Positions 1 to 14,052 of a stretch of DNA of 64,000 nucleotides are shown piece by piece. The position numbers and the translations under genes are program-made. The stretch's first letter is position 1, and each line of letters starts with the position of its first letter. Below the pieces are notes generated by a model. The model did not search any database, was not told the DNA's origin, and worked only from the letters and a program-made list of their open reading frames with translations. Source of the DNA: Cristatella mucedo. Taxonomy: Eukaryota; Bryozoa; Phylactolaemata; Cristatellidae. The stretch lies in NCBI GenBank assembly GCA_009760855.2, contig WPIO01000023.1:1739501-1803500 (forward strand), given 5' to 3'.

Positions 1-655
1 ACACTGCCGTATCTGTGCTTTGATCCCTACATGCATTCAAGCATCTCTAATACTCTTAAGCTCCCTTGCAGCATGTATTGCTGACATTTGTACTTGGATT
101 GCAGTACACTTTCTCAAATTGAATGATAAAATAACGATAAAACCAACTTGGTAGTTACGAGCAAACCTCATGCACTTAGATACTGGGACCTTGGCCCACA
201 AAACTAGGGTCAGCCAGCATAAATCTTATTGTAATGCATACAATCTAGGTGTCATGTTTCAAAACCTTCTCTTCTGCTAGATGCCTATATCAGTTCCACA
301 GTCCTGTCTGCCTACTTTAGCCATTGAACATTGCTTAAATTTGAGCTAGCTAAGACAAGGATACCATAGCCCAGACGGTCCATGCATATGTAACATTGTC
401 TAGACTTCTGTAGCACAATGCTTGCAAGTTTTCCGGACTGCTCAACATGAAACTTACAGTAGCTGCGAAAATCAGCAGCTAGGCTTGTCAGTTGTGAACA
501 TTGCAACTACCATATTACACCTGCTCTCACTGACCTGCACTGGCAACCCATGCAGCATCTTATCGACTTTAAGGTCCTACTACTCTCTTTTGGGCCATCC
601 ATTCTTTCACCCCCTCACTTACCAGCATCTGAACTACTTCTTAATCAGGCTGGTA
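1..655 (+). mobile_element. LINE A relic, 3' half (left arm of an inverted pair)
   Basis: Degenerate copy of the reverse-transcriptase C-terminal part and ORF end of the LINE seen intact at 44936-46320. The reading CFDP..SS.SNTLK..C...C lies near base 20 and a decayed equivalent of AARLVCRERRSCHIT near 470-530, followed by the ADLHW..VKQRIDFKVL segment. Many stops and frameshifts. It runs off the left edge of the window and pairs with the opposite-strand copy at 662-1432. Confidence 0.75.
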
Positions 656-661
656 CTATAG

Positions 662-1432
662 ATGGTATTATGCCTAGCCTGATTAATAATTAGTTCGGAT
701 GGGTAAGCAGGAGCAAGAGAATCAAGGGCCATACAAGTGAATGACAAAACCTTGACGTTAAGACTTTATTCGATTGAGAGCCAGTGCAGGTAGATGAGAA
801 TTGGTGTAATGTGGCAATTGCTACTTTGCGACGGGCAAGCCAAGCTGCAGAGTTTTGGACTCACTATAAATGCCTTATTGCACAGGCCGGCACTCCTTCA
901 AGCAGTGAGTTACACAAGTCAAGATGGGATGTCACAAATGCATGAACCAGGGTCAATGAGGTATTCCTGTCCAAACAGGCCCGATTTTCGCAATGTTAAG
1001 TACCTGAAAGTAGCCAACCTTGACTGTGAAGCTGATATAGTCGACTAGTGAAAGGTCATTTTGGAATAAAATACCCGGATTTCGTGCAAATGCCACGGAA
1101 AGTATGTTGGCTGAGCCTATTTCTAGGGATAGGTATCCCAATTTCTGGATAACACTAAGTTTGCCCATAACTAGCAATTTGGTTTTATAGGCATTCGATT
1201 TGAGAAAGTTTGTTGCCATCAGAGTGCAAATGTCAGCAATACATGCAGCAAGGGATTTTGAAGAGTTCAATGTACTAGAGGGTAGGAAGGTATCAAAGCA
1301 AAGGTATAGCTGTGTGTCATCTACATAAAAATTAGAGTCTAGATAGCATTTGGTGATCACATCAGCAAAAGAGAGAGTAACTTGTTAAAAGAAGTAGACA
1401 ACACACAGACCCCTGGAGTACCCCATACTGCT
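662..1432 (-). mobile_element. LINE A relic, RT to ORF end (right arm of an inverted pair)
   Basis: The minus strand reads FYVDDTQLYLCFDTFLPSS, then CIADICTLMATNFLKSN and KTKLLVMGKLSV, matching the RT motif C region and following domain of LINE A. The catalytic box is YVDD rather than YADD. The upstream part (about 1400-1430) holds a decayed GVPQG-type motif B. There are frameshifts near the 3' part. It is dead but better preserved than its partner at 1-655. Confidence 0.8.
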
Positions 1433-3200
1433 CTCAAAGTGTGTAACTCACTTTATCATGATCACTACAATCAAAATCTCCTTATTTGATGGTATTTGAA
1501 TAGAAGCTAAGCAAAACCCTGCTCCTCACAGTCTGCTCCATATGTGACATTTCCCCTGTAAGCCTGTGGGTGCTGAAATTGCTAAACATGCAACAACTAA
1601 TCAATTGACATGCTTCGTTTCTAGAGAAAGTAAATTGCCTAGAAATAGATTTGATTATCTTGAGGTGTTATATAAATGCTTTACATCTACAATTATTATT
1701 ATTATCACAAGGTATAAACAGTGCCTCATTGCTGCCGTGGGCAATGCTTGATACCGGGCAATGCTCGATACCGTGGTCGCAAGGTACTGTACCAAGTGTT
1801 TGGCTAAACATGCCAATACAAAACTAGCCGTACAACGGCTAGCCCTCAAACCTACATAACACAACATCCTTTTAAAGTATTTAGGTGCAGACCATGCATA
1901 TAACAGCAGGAAACATTAGCCCAACCAACTGTCCAGTCCCACACGACATTCATGTCATGGACTGCCTATGTCTGAATTCACTCCTAACGAGTGCTCAGCT
2001 GACCTAATGCCTACATACTATGTGCTAGATGACTCAAGCACAGTGACAACCTCTACCAGTAAGAAGATTTTATCTTCAATCAAAAAAAATTGGGAGGCAC
2101 TAAAAGAGCTACCACAAACATATTAATATGTCAAGCTGAAGGATGGTGGTAATCCTTTCACGGAAGAAAATGTGGGCACCGAATGTAGATGCAGCTCACC
2201 ACTTGCTGGATGGGGAACCCGACCCCACCCCCTAAAAAAGAAGAGGCACAGCTTGGTTCAGCAGATCTGCCTCTATTATGTGGGCCTGCCTACGCTATTG
2301 AAAGCTACGATCGTGCCGCTATGCACTGCAACAGCCAAAAAGTTATCACACAGATTGATAACAGCTGTGGGGGGTGCCCGGACACATAATGACAGCTGTA
2401 CAGAAAGTGTACAGGTGGTCTCCTACAAAGAGGCTGAGCATCGAGATGTTTCAGCCAGAGCTCCAATCGGCAACAAACAAGACTCACGTCATCGGCAACT
2501 GAGTTGAGAAGGAAAGTGATGTGCACACAGTCGTTCAGGCACTTGCTTTTGCCTATCGCAACCTTCAAAACGCTGCTAATTGTCACTTTCTTGCCAAAGA
2601 TCTGGAAAACACATTATACAGTGGGATCTGACATTATTTTCAGGGCCGACAATGCCAGCTGCTGCTCAAAACAAGCTGCACAGCATTACAGTTGCAGTGC
2701 CAAAACTACATAAATCCCTGCCAGCTTCTACCACCTGGGACTCCTCCCCCACCTAGATTGCAAGCCTAGGCATGATGAATGCACCACCCTATTTCCATTT
2801 TTAGAGGAGCTCAGGTTAGCAGATATCCAGTTTAAGTAACACAAAAAGGCTCCTAACAGCCAGGCTGGTGGTAACTGCAAGTGATCAATGCCAGATTGTA
2901 AGGTTCGACCTATCATGGCAGGCCAAAAACCCAAAAGAGTTGAATGCCTACATCCATCGATCAATTCCCACCAGTCGTAAAGATTGCCTCTCAGAAGATT
3001 CTACAAACTGGCTGCCCAGTGACAATTCGACAATCACAACTCCCCATTCAAATAATAGAGACTCTTGCTTCAGGTAGGAGATTTACTACATGCCTTTTCC
3101 TATACTAGTTCAGCTTCTTCGGTAATTTAATGCAGTCACCCCTAGGCTCAGTGTTCATTCTTCAATCGTTGTAAACAAATAAAGAAGTCACGAGTCAAAA
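1433..3200. other. Unassigned stretch with a decayed open frame
   Basis: No gene could be assigned. On the plus strand a frame stays open from about 1960 to 2130 (includes SKKILSSIKKNWEALKELP), then after one stop continues to 2507. This looks like decayed coding sequence of an unknown element. A short ATG-to-donor segment, MSANPEQLE then GTAAGG, sits at 3207-3233 with A at -3. It could be a tiny first exon, but no following exon was found. Confidence 0.3.
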
Positions 3201-3427
3201 GGCAACATGTCAGCAAATCCAGAGCAGCTTGAGGTAAGGAACTCATGGCTTGGCAGCCGCACCCCAAGTAGCAGGTGCTCTAATGCTATATCTAGCCGGT
3301 AGTGCTTGCACGCTACCTGTAAATTACAGAATTTAGCTACTCACACGCAGCCTGGTTAAGTACTAAGCCGCCTACCAAGCTGGTACACGGCAGTTACATT
3401 CCGGTTTGCTCTGTCCTAGCCGAGGCA

Positions 3428-4130
3428 TTATAAGGAAAGAACTCTGGTCGGCTCCGTTCTCAAGAGAAAAAGCAGAGCACTTTCTAAGCAATCGCTCATG
3501 CCCATAGCTCTCAGCTGCAATACGCTTGCATTGTACAAACAAGTACTAACATCCAGCAGTCGACTCATGCTACACAGATCTCGTATGTACTTGTATTTTA
3601 GCTTCTTTTTAAATGTCGTCAAGTCAGGGGATGTTCTGATGCAAGTCGGGAGGAAGTTCCAGGCTTTGGGAGCATACGAACTAAATGCAAGGTCTCCAAA
3701 GGATTTGACGTTTGTACGAGGTATTTGTAGACTGTTGGATTCCGAAAAGCGGGTGGTACGATGCTTGGCCTGATGGGGGAGTATATCTGAGAGATAGGCT
3801 GGAGCCAAAGAATGAAGGGACCTAAAAGTGAGCGACAAAACCTTGAAGTCAATGCGTTGCTTGACTGGGAGCCAGTGCAGGTCGGCGAGAAGTGGTGTAA
3901 TGTGGCAACTGCGACGCTCACGACAGACAAGCCTAGCTGCGAAGTTTTGCACCAGCTGTAATCGCCTGACTGCACATGCTGAGAGGCCAGCAACCAGTGA
4001 GTTACAGAAGTCAAGACGGGATGTCACAAATGCATGGACCAACGTAGATGTGGTATCCTTATCTAAACAAGCTCGAATTTTAGAAATGTTATGAAGCTGA
4101 ATATAGGCAGATTTGACTGCTTCAAATAAA
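3428..4130 (-). mobile_element. LINE A relic, ORF C-terminal part with foreign end
   Basis: A minus-strand frame is open for 284 codons. The core, from KSAYIQLHNISKIRACLDKD (about 4110) to SPDLTTFKKKLK (about 3600), matches the LINE A ORF end. After that the frame continues into sequence absent from other LINE A copies (ending FLLRTEPTRVLSL), so the usual 3' UTR and tail are missing. The start of the open frame beyond about 4140 is non-LINE flank with a short duplicated TTCAAATAAAAAA. Confidence 0.8.
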
Positions 4131-4404
4131 AAAACTTCAAATAAAAAACAAAAACTCCAGCCCGCACCACACCACCACTGGATGCAGCATTCTAAAAAAA
4201 AGTAGCAGAAAAAAGTACTGTTGTGTGGTAGCAGCAGAAAATTTGGCAATATCTGCAGACCACTCAGCGTTGGCATCTGCAACTGCCGGCGGCACTGTTG
4301 TGCCGACGTCTATCAATTTTCGGTGCGAGTCACATGCCATAAGGCAGCATAGTTTTGGGCTACTAGGAATTTGAATTGGCCTCTTAAGTAAGTAGCCGAC
4401 GAAC

Positions 4405-4671
4405 CTCAAAGCCAAGTCGCATGGCAGCAGCCCGGAACGTCTCATTCCGTTTGACGGCGGTATAGGGCAGCCACAGCCCTCGACCGTCCACATTCTTCAA
4501 AAGGTACTTCCCGTCCTCGTCGCGTGTAACGACTATGCTAACTAAACCCAGCCGGTCGCCTACTGGCGTCCTGTTCTCCATCGACGGCGACAGAGAAGTC
4601 GACGACGTACAAGCGAGTGGGTGCGCCTCTTCCTCCTCGCCGCCATCCACAGAGCCAACAAACGCCGCCAT
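4405..4671 (-). CDS. Nudix-like domain protein, first coding exon only (partial)
   Basis: The ATG (4671) lies in the context ACCATGG, a near-ideal Kozak site. The 89-residue exon begins MAAFVGSVDGGEEEE. From residue 43 it reads VSIVVTRDEDGKYLLKN and RGLWLPYTAVKRNETF, which has the layout of a Nudix fold leading into the Nudix box (strand, GxWxLP, then a glutamate at position 77 as in GETF). The usual GG after LP is YT here, so catalytic competence is doubtful. The frame meets a donor GAG|GTTCGT at 4404 in phase 0. No following exon was recognised in 1-4400, where a LINE occupies 3428-4130. Nudix enzymes hydrolyse nucleoside diphosphates linked to another moiety, but the substrate cannot be named here. 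Alternatives are a catalytically dead Nudix protein or a gene fragment. Confidence 0.4.
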
Positions 4672-4845
4672 GGTTGTTTATATCCGTCGCGGGCTGCGGC
4701 AATGTTACCGTCGCAGACATAAAATGTCTTGGTTGCAAAAGCATCCTAAAGCCCCACTCTGCCCGCAATGGTTAAGTACACTAAAAATTAAACGTATAAT
4801 AATAATAAATTCATTTAAACTGCATTTATTTTTATTATACGTGCC

Positions 4846-4928
4846 TTAAGGAAATTCCACCGCATTGATGAGCGCCAATCGAAGATAGGAGTCGACGCGC
4901 TGAACGTCGTCGGCCGCCTGAAGCTGAC
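4846..4928 (-). CDS. Possible terminal coding exon of an upstream gene
   Basis: On the minus strand an acceptor-like TTTGCAACAG precedes 26 codons starting QLQAADDVQ and ending NAVEFP, then TAA. Two AATAAA signals follow within about 25 bases (4825-4836 on the plus strand). The arrangement of acceptor, short open frame, stop and poly(A) signal looks like a last exon. The gene it would end lies at higher coordinates, where only LINE fragments are recognisable. It sits upstream of the Nudix-like start on the same strand, so it belongs to a different transcript. Family unknown. Confidence 0.25.
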
Positions 4929-5214
4929 CTGTTGCAAATCTATTTTAAGGCGCACAAGAAGGTGTAGAAGTTTGCATGCACGATATGGGAACCCCCTCGT
5001 AGCATGCGTATACTTGGCTGACTTGCATAAGTAGATATAAGGTCTAGGTCACACTGACATGGCTGCACCAGCTTTTGATTACAGACCCGTGAATCGAAAA
5101 ATTCCGAAGGGGATTGACATTTCCAAAGGAGAAAGTAATCGAAGGAAGGCTGAAGGAGCGGATCTAAGGATGACCCGACCCACAGAACTATTCACTTCAA
5201 TCCTAATGGGCGAC

Positions 5215-5400
5215 GGTTCGTTAACAACTTTCCTTAGGCTTTCATCTGTATGCAGACGATTAGGGTACCCGTGCTTTGATTCTTCCCTGCCATCCATCAT
5301 ATCAAACTTTCGCAAGTCCCTTGCAGCAATTATTGTTGACATTTGTACTTGGATTAGAGAATACTTTCTCAAATTACCTCTGAAGCGTCTCTCAACACGG
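5215..5400 (+). mobile_element. LINE A-type RT fragment
   Basis: One frame reads FHLYADD at about 5240 and then decays; another reads SLAAIIVDICTWIREYFLKL, equivalent to SLAACIADICTWMA..FLKL in better copies. An open frame starting at 5059 (MAAPAFDYRPVNRKIPKGI) runs into this fragment, but its first 45 codons match nothing recognised and probably reflect chance fusion. Confidence 0.65.
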
Positions 5401-5423
5401 CTAATTTCGCTGGTACTGTTCTA

Positions 5424-5782
5424 AATGTAATGTAATGAATCTCCGTCTGTAACTCCACAAAGTCATAAAGACCATGTGGGTGTTACGCAGGAGAGTTTTA
5501 AATAGCGCACTCACAGCCTAAGCGGCTTTCGGTACGCATTCGGTAGCCAACAGACTTCGTCTCACGCCCCCGTCTCGCAACAAAGAGAAAGTGGGAAACA
5601 TAGCAGAGTCGGGAGACCAGTTGAGGTAATGAGTAGCATGGAAGTAGCAGCTCAGAACCTCTTCAAAGGATGAGCCATAATCGGCAGTAGGAGAGTAGTT
5701 GTCATTGTGTAAGAATTGTGGAAGCGAGTTCCACAGTCGAGAACCTGCAGAGCTAAAGCTAGTGTCGCCAACGGGATTATAA
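5424..5782 (-). mobile_element. LINE B 3' end
   Basis: Near-identical in reverse orientation to 41590-42020. It carries the tail ATGTAATGTAATG (plus strand), the conserved GTAACTCCACAAAGTCATAAAG block, GGGTGTTACGCAGGAGAG, and the ORF end encoding a decayed SFSSAGPRL-NSLPQFL. It abuts the preceding LINE A fragment. Confidence 0.8.
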
Positions 5783-5849
5783 ACTAGATTGTATCCTAAA
5801 ATAGTGATAATTGCTTCTAAATTCGAGTATCAGTAAAATATGGGGTACC

Positions 5850-6175
5850 TCTTTTTTCGATCTTAGGTTCACTTCTTTTCACTATCTATATTCTTCCTTT
5901 GGCTTATGCCATCACCAAACACAATCTTGACTTTCCTTTTTATGTCGAAGACACTCAGCTGCAACTCTGTTCACCGACCCTTCTAGCTACCGTTCCACAT
6001 TCGATGCAATTCCCTTGCAGCTGCATTGACGACATTCGCACTTGGATGGGAACTAACTTCCTGAAGCTTAACAGCGATATAACCAACCTAATGGTTATAA
6101 GCAAGCCTTGTGTCGCCCTCGAGTTGGAATACTTTACCCTCAGGATCGATTCATCTGGCATCCTCTGAGAGACGT
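5850..6175 (+). mobile_element. LINE RT fragment
   Basis: The open frame AYAITKHNLDFPFYVEDTQL continues through CSCIDDIRTWMGTNFLKLN and NLMVISKPCVALELEYF, colinear with LINE A RT motif C and the region after it. The catalytic box is YVED, so it is inactive. Weakly similar decayed sequence continues to about 6470. Confidence 0.75.
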
Positions 6176-6703
6176 GTGCCGATAATATCGAGGTGCCATT
6201 CCTATTTAAATTTTCATTTGATGAATAAGTTGCCTCTATTTTCAGGTTGCCCTACTTTCAGCCGAGGAGCACCTCTAAAATCAGGGCTGCTTAGGAAACA
6301 ATCTGATAACCAAACTAGTTCATGCACCTGTGACATCCCGTCTCGATTACTGAGATTCCGGGCTCCTGACCTTTATCCTCAATCGACTGGCATTGTAACC
6401 AGGACTATGGAATACTGCTTAAAATCACCTGCCCCGGTCACGCTGGCCCCTTAATCCAGTGACTGTAGCAGGGTTAGCGCCAGAGAAACAACATTTCGAC
6501 TTATCTCTTTATCACGCGCCAACAAAAACATGGGAATTAAACAATTCTACTGGTAAACTCTAGGTACATCTGGGCTACTGGGACTCAGAATAACAATCAT
6601 GCAAGCGCTAGTGGGAAGCTTCACCCAGGCCCCAAAAATTCTCCATGGCAACCGGCTGTGTTGTCCCAGTATATCAGGGAAATATCGTCCAAGGTACGAG
6701 TGG

Positions 6704-6711
6704 CTATATAA
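6704..6711 (+). promoter_or_regulatory. TATA-box-like site in an LTR-like context
   Basis: CTATATAA followed by CGGGGACTCACGC. The surrounding block begins TGTAGCAGGGTTAGCG near 6465 and resembles a solo LTR of a Gypsy-type element in style, but no terminal CA with a matching short duplication was found. A splice-donor-like GTAAGTAAG follows at about 6800. Confidence 0.25.
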
Positions 6712-7111
6712 CGGGGACTCACGCTCTCGCCGTCTCACCTCGCCGAGGACTCACGCCTCAGGCGGCCCTACAAACAACTATTATATGGGAGCGAGGCGTA
6801 ACGTAAGTAAGTCCTGGGGTAACCGGTTTCTCACGTTCGTCTATGCCTAGACATTATGTCTTCTGATGCCAGCACTCCGTCGTTCGAGATGAACGTGTAC
6901 TGAATGTAAGAATGTATGAACGTGAGCGGCGGACACATCTCTTTACTGAAATCCATTTTAGAATCTCCTGAGAGTCTTTATCCACTTCCAAGGGGCTATG
7001 AGTCATCACACGCCCTGCCCTAAGTCAAAGGCTTGGCCTAGTCGAGAGACCCCCAGCCGATGTAATCCAGTATCAGCCGCTCGGGCAAATGAACAAAACT
7101 ACTGTATATTG

Positions 7112-7244
7112 CCTCGCTGGTTTGGCCCAGTGGTTAAGGTGTTCGCCCCTACCAAGCTCTGCCCGAGGTCGTGGGCTTTAGCCCCGTGGCATATGCCAAG
7201 CATCTGAATAGAGATTTAAGTTCTCTTAGGGCTTTACAATTAAA
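7112..7244 (+). mobile_element. SINE-1 (tRNA-derived, LINE-type tail)
   Basis: The head has an A-box-like TGGCCCAGTGGTTAAGG and a decayed B-box region around GTCGTGGGCTTTAGCCCC. The body ends in GAATAGAGATTTAAGTTCTCTTAGGGC, the same hairpin-type tail as LINE A. It runs into a (TA)n(TG)n tract. Confidence 0.8.

Positions 7245-7311
<67 letters not shown>
7245..7311. repeat. (TA)n(TG)n microsatellite
   Basis: Pure TA repeats followed by about 24 TG repeats, growing from the SINE-1 tail. Confidence 0.95.
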
Positions 7312-7314
<3 letters not shown>

Positions 7315-7335
7315 ATTTGTAAATAAAATTGTTGT

Positions 7336-7720
7336 AAAACTCAGCTGCTTGTCTGGTCTGTCAACAACGGCATAGCTGCTCGCCACACCACCATACTTCT
7401 GTCTGAGCTTCACTGGCCCCCTATCAAGCATAGCATCGACTTTAAGATCCTCTCAATGGCCTAGGTAGCTCACTAGCTTTCACCAGTCTACTTATCCAAC
7501 CTTCTTGTTGCTTCAGTGGTGTGCTCTTGCACCACCCGCTCTTCGGCTTCCAGTCGTCTAGCCGTCCCTCACAATAAATTGAAATCTTTTGCTGATCGGC
7601 TTTTCAGTACACATGCACCGAAAGTCTGAAACTTGCTTCCTGCTCATGCCATCACCTGCGTCGACTGTGTATCAGCCAATGCTCAGCTAAATAAGCATCT
7701 ATTTTACTCAGCTTTAATTG
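7336..7720 (+). mobile_element. LINE A-type ORF end, strongly decayed
   Basis: It is recognisable by NSAACLVCQQRHSCS, a LHWLPVKQ equivalent (CTTCACTGGCCCCCTATCAAG), and a later SFADRLFS-APKV-N equivalent around 7590-7630. Stops are frequent in every frame. Confidence 0.6.
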
Positions 7721-9390
7721 TGTCCCAAGCGAACTTTTTTATGTGAGATTTGAGTGCCAACGCATTGCATGTTCCTAGCCAGGGATCCTTTAAGTAGAGG
7801 CCCTGAGTGCCTTCGTTTATTGCGTGCCTTTCTTGGAACGATAGATTGTGTGCGATTAGCTCTTGGCTAATGCTTCAATTGCATTCAGTTGTAAATTGCC
7901 AAGACAAAGATCGGTTCTCTGAGAGTCATATAAGATCATTATTATAACAACGATCGTAGCTTTATTCGCGTTCAGCTCTCGTGTCGAAGCCAGGTAACAA
8001 GTTCTCGAACCCTATTAATCGCCTAGTGGGATGTGATCCCGCCCGCAAGTAATGGGCGGTGTACGGGCGAGCTTGCGACAATGGCTTTCCGACGCCTGAG
8101 GTATTCGGTGCTTGGTGGAGTGCTAGGTGCAGCCGGCCGCTGAGGAGCTTTTTAGAGTGTGAGTTATGACCAGAAACAACCAATACGTACGAGCGGCATC
8201 TGCAATGCTACCGGCGGTCTTCTTTATTTGACCATCTCTCTTTTATCTCTCGGATGACAACTATTGGAGCCTTCAACCGTTTCTTTTGTCTTTAAGGCCT
8301 GTCCTGGCAGCACGAACTGTCTGCTGCGATCTGTATAACTTTTTCAGCCCAGCATTGGTTGACTTCATACCTTCAGAAATAATGAAACCAAATGAGCATG
8401 CCCCCACAGAAATGTTGGTTCTAATCAATGGACTCTATCAAATTTTGACAGGTTAACCGATTTCAGAAGCGAACCCGGTTTTGAAAAATTCATTGTAACT
8501 TATAAGTGTAGAGATCGTTTTTTAAGTCGATTGCGTTTTACTGAGTACAATGAAATTTGTTATTTGCCAGTTTGGCCCAATCCGCTAAGTGACCACTTAA
8601 TCAAGATGCTGGGGCAGTTTCACTTTGGGATTCTACCTCTGTGGAAGTTTTACTCTATGCCTGGTGGCGCTGGAATATAGCATTGGACGTTCAGGACACA
8701 GAGTTTACATTGAACGTTGGCTCTCTTTTAGCTATCGAGCTTTGGCACTGCAGATTGCAGATGTACGTACCCGGTGCAACGTTCACAGCTCGCTTGCTTC
8801 GCTAATATTGTGGAATGCACCTGCAAGGACTGGCGGCCACATTGCGTTTGTGGCAAAGAGTTCAAGAGCAGGACAAGAGAGCGTTCGTAACAATGTTGTA
8901 AGTGCCTATCAAGCTATTTAGTTCTCTTAGGCGTTGTACGGCGTCTCCTTTGTTATATCTGAAATCGCCGAAAAAATATCTTGCAATCAATTTTAACAGT
9001 CTATACACGAGTGGCAGCATTGCAGCGGGCCTTGTATGGCCTGACTAGTGCTACACCGACAACAGGAACGATTTTCAACTCTGTCCGAGCTGCCGCAGTG
9101 CTTTAGGAGCTTTAAGCCAGGTCTAGCATCTGTCGGATACGTGGCCACGGTTTGAAATGTGCTCACGCCGACTCTTTACATCGGTCGAATGGCCGCACCG
9201 CTTTCGTTACGAAGTGCTGTCTACCCAGCTTCGGGCGGTGAGTGTGCCAACCTCGGACAGGAGAATCCATCTTTGCCAAATCTGGTGACATCATTGTGAA
9301 AAACGACACTCCGAGTGTAGGACTTGTTATTCTACAGTAAGAGTCGCAATCTCTGAAATCCCGCCGAACGTGGGAGCAACGGTGGAGAGG
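7721..9390. other. No recognisable feature
   Basis: Both strands were read. The longest open frame (8625-8921, +) has no recognisable domain and no supporting splice context. No repeat family used elsewhere in the window was seen here. Confidence 0.5.
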
Positions 9391-9397
9391 CGGGATT

Positions 9398-9475
9398 TGC
9401 CGCCATCCAGCGGCCAGGTGCTCGTGCTGGTGGAGCGCATTCTGCTCGTGGGTTCGAGTCCTGCAGCAGGCAACT
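9398..9475 (+). mobile_element. tRNA-like segment (SINE head or tRNA pseudogene)
   Basis: CAGCGGCCAGGTGCTCG resembles an A-box region. About 35 bases later GGTTCGAGTCC is an exact pol III B-box in a GTGGGTTCGAGTCCTGCAGC context. The cloverleaf arms do not pair well enough to call a functional tRNA. Confidence 0.35.
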
Positions 9476-9582
9476 CTTTATTTAGCACTGTCGCGCTCCC
9501 GCGGTTTTTTCGATCCGGGCGACGAGAACAGTGATTGGCATGCATGAGCGACAACTTGATAAATTCGTAGGATTCGCTGTAC

Positions 9583-9583
<1 letters not shown>

Positions 9584-9619
<36 letters not shown>
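9584..9619. repeat. (CTG)12 microsatellite
   Basis: Uninterrupted CTG repeats. The poly-Cys and poly-Ser frames they create are by-products. Confidence 0.95.
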
Positions 9620-12554
<2,935 letters not shown>

Positions 12555-12619
12555 ATGGGAGAGAGGGGAGAGAGCACGAGAGGGGAGAGAAAGAGAGACA
12601 GAAGAAGAGAATATATAGA

Positions 12620-13900
12620 TAGGTAGATGGAGAGGGTGAGAGACAGATGGACAGAGTAAATGGAGAGCATGAATGGATGGAGTGTGTAGCTTCCGATGGA
12701 CAAGCTTGCTTTCAGAAGCAACAGGATATCACGGTCTGCCGCCTAAAGCCACTCTTACGCACTCCATCTTGCTTCGGTCCTGCTGCTGTCCTCAATGCAA
12801 GAAGTTTACACGGTTGGTAGCTTCCAACTAGCTCCAACCCTAGAGTGGTTATTGGAAAGCACCATCGTCAAGTTAGGAGATGGATGATCCTTCGCCAAGC
12901 ATTCGCCTCCAAGTGAATGCAAACCTCTCGTGGTCGTCTGCCGTCCTACAATCTGATTCCTTTACGAAGTGCCAGCTAGTCACGCCGTTCGCCATGCCTT
13001 TTCAAAGCAATGGAGATGGCTTGCAATTGTTGGAGCGGCATATGATGGATCACTTATTCGGCTCCGAAGCAAGACCAAAGCAGGGCCTAAGCAAATCGGA
13101 CTGTGCAAACACGGCTTTACTATCCTTGCCGTCGTGGCAGCTGGCTGCCGGTGCAATATGACCTACATCGTATGACCAATAGCCAGAGCTAACAAAGGGT
13201 GAGCCCAAAAGGGATGCAGCAGCCACAGATTGCTTAACCTGGGAAATAGGCTTGCGGAGGAGGAGGAGGGGGATCGCGTCACCCCAGACGAACACAGGGC
13301 GCTGTTCTTATGCAAATAGCAGCTTTATCCCCACCGATTCCATCGCCCACCCTCACTACTGTCGGTCTGTCTTGATATTGATGGTAATTTATTCCAGGCA
13401 GAGCTAGCTATAGGCTCATTCGATGGATGACACAGCTCGGAGAGAATTCCAAGACCGACGACTGGCCAAAGGACAAGGGGCTGTCTGGGTCGAATTCGAT
13501 GTTCTTTTGATCTGCTTGTCTGAACAGTACATCTTTCAGGTTTGGTGGCGAGTAGGAAGACATTTGATAAGTCTCCAAACGTTGTTTCTTGCAACTTCAA
13601 TCTCACAGAAAGAAAAGCTGGATGATAAAGCACTCGAGTGATCGTGCCGGGTCGATCCGTTGAGAAGTGCCATTCGTGTCGCTTTAACTAAGACATCAGC
13701 GTTACCATTTGTCTGTCAACATTAAAATGGCAATCCGTCGCATGCCCCGCTGGAATGTCTGTTGTTTAGAGGACTCTGCCCATTTACCGGTTCGGAGTGT
13801 GTTCACCCCTGTTTGTGGGTCGCGATAACGGTAAAGAAAAACTAAGTACACTCAGCAGCCTCACTGGTACATCAGCAAAAGAACCTTCAACGGCCATCAT
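12620..13900. other. Unassigned, with a possible transposase-like trace
   Basis: A plus frame at about 13005-13165 reads VGAAYDGSLIRLRSKT and later KHGFTILAVVAAG. This has the spacing of the (V/I)GAIDGTHIRI...N-KGFHSI block of HARBI1/PIF transposases, but no flanking motif supports it. The rest shows nothing recognisable. Confidence 0.25.
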
Positions 13901-13904
13901 CCTA

Positions 13905-14052
13905 CTTATAATAATAATGCACTTGATAAGGCGCCCTCAGAGAACTCAATCTCTTTCTAGGCGCCTACTTGCAATAGGTAATAGTGAATTCCCTGTTGCA
14001 TGACTCAAACCCAGGCCTTTCAGCCCAAGCACCTAACCGCTGGGCTGAGACT
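13905..14052 (-). mobile_element. SINE-3 (tRNA-like head, LINE A tail)
   Basis: The minus strand starts with CAGCCCAGCGGTTAGGTGC (A-box-like) and GGGTTTGAGTCATG (B-box-like). It ends with GCGCCTAGAAAGAGATTGAG plus TTCTCTGAGGGCGCC and an ATT-rich end, identical in type to the LINE A tail. Confidence 0.7.

Noticed and set aside
3498-4094. Plus-strand ORFs opposite the LINE relic
   Set aside because: Antisense shadows of the LINE A ORF.
5059-5220. MAAPAFDYRPVNRKIPKGI frame as a host gene start
   Set aside because: It has a fair start context but runs straight into a LINE RT fragment with no donor; no homology recognised.
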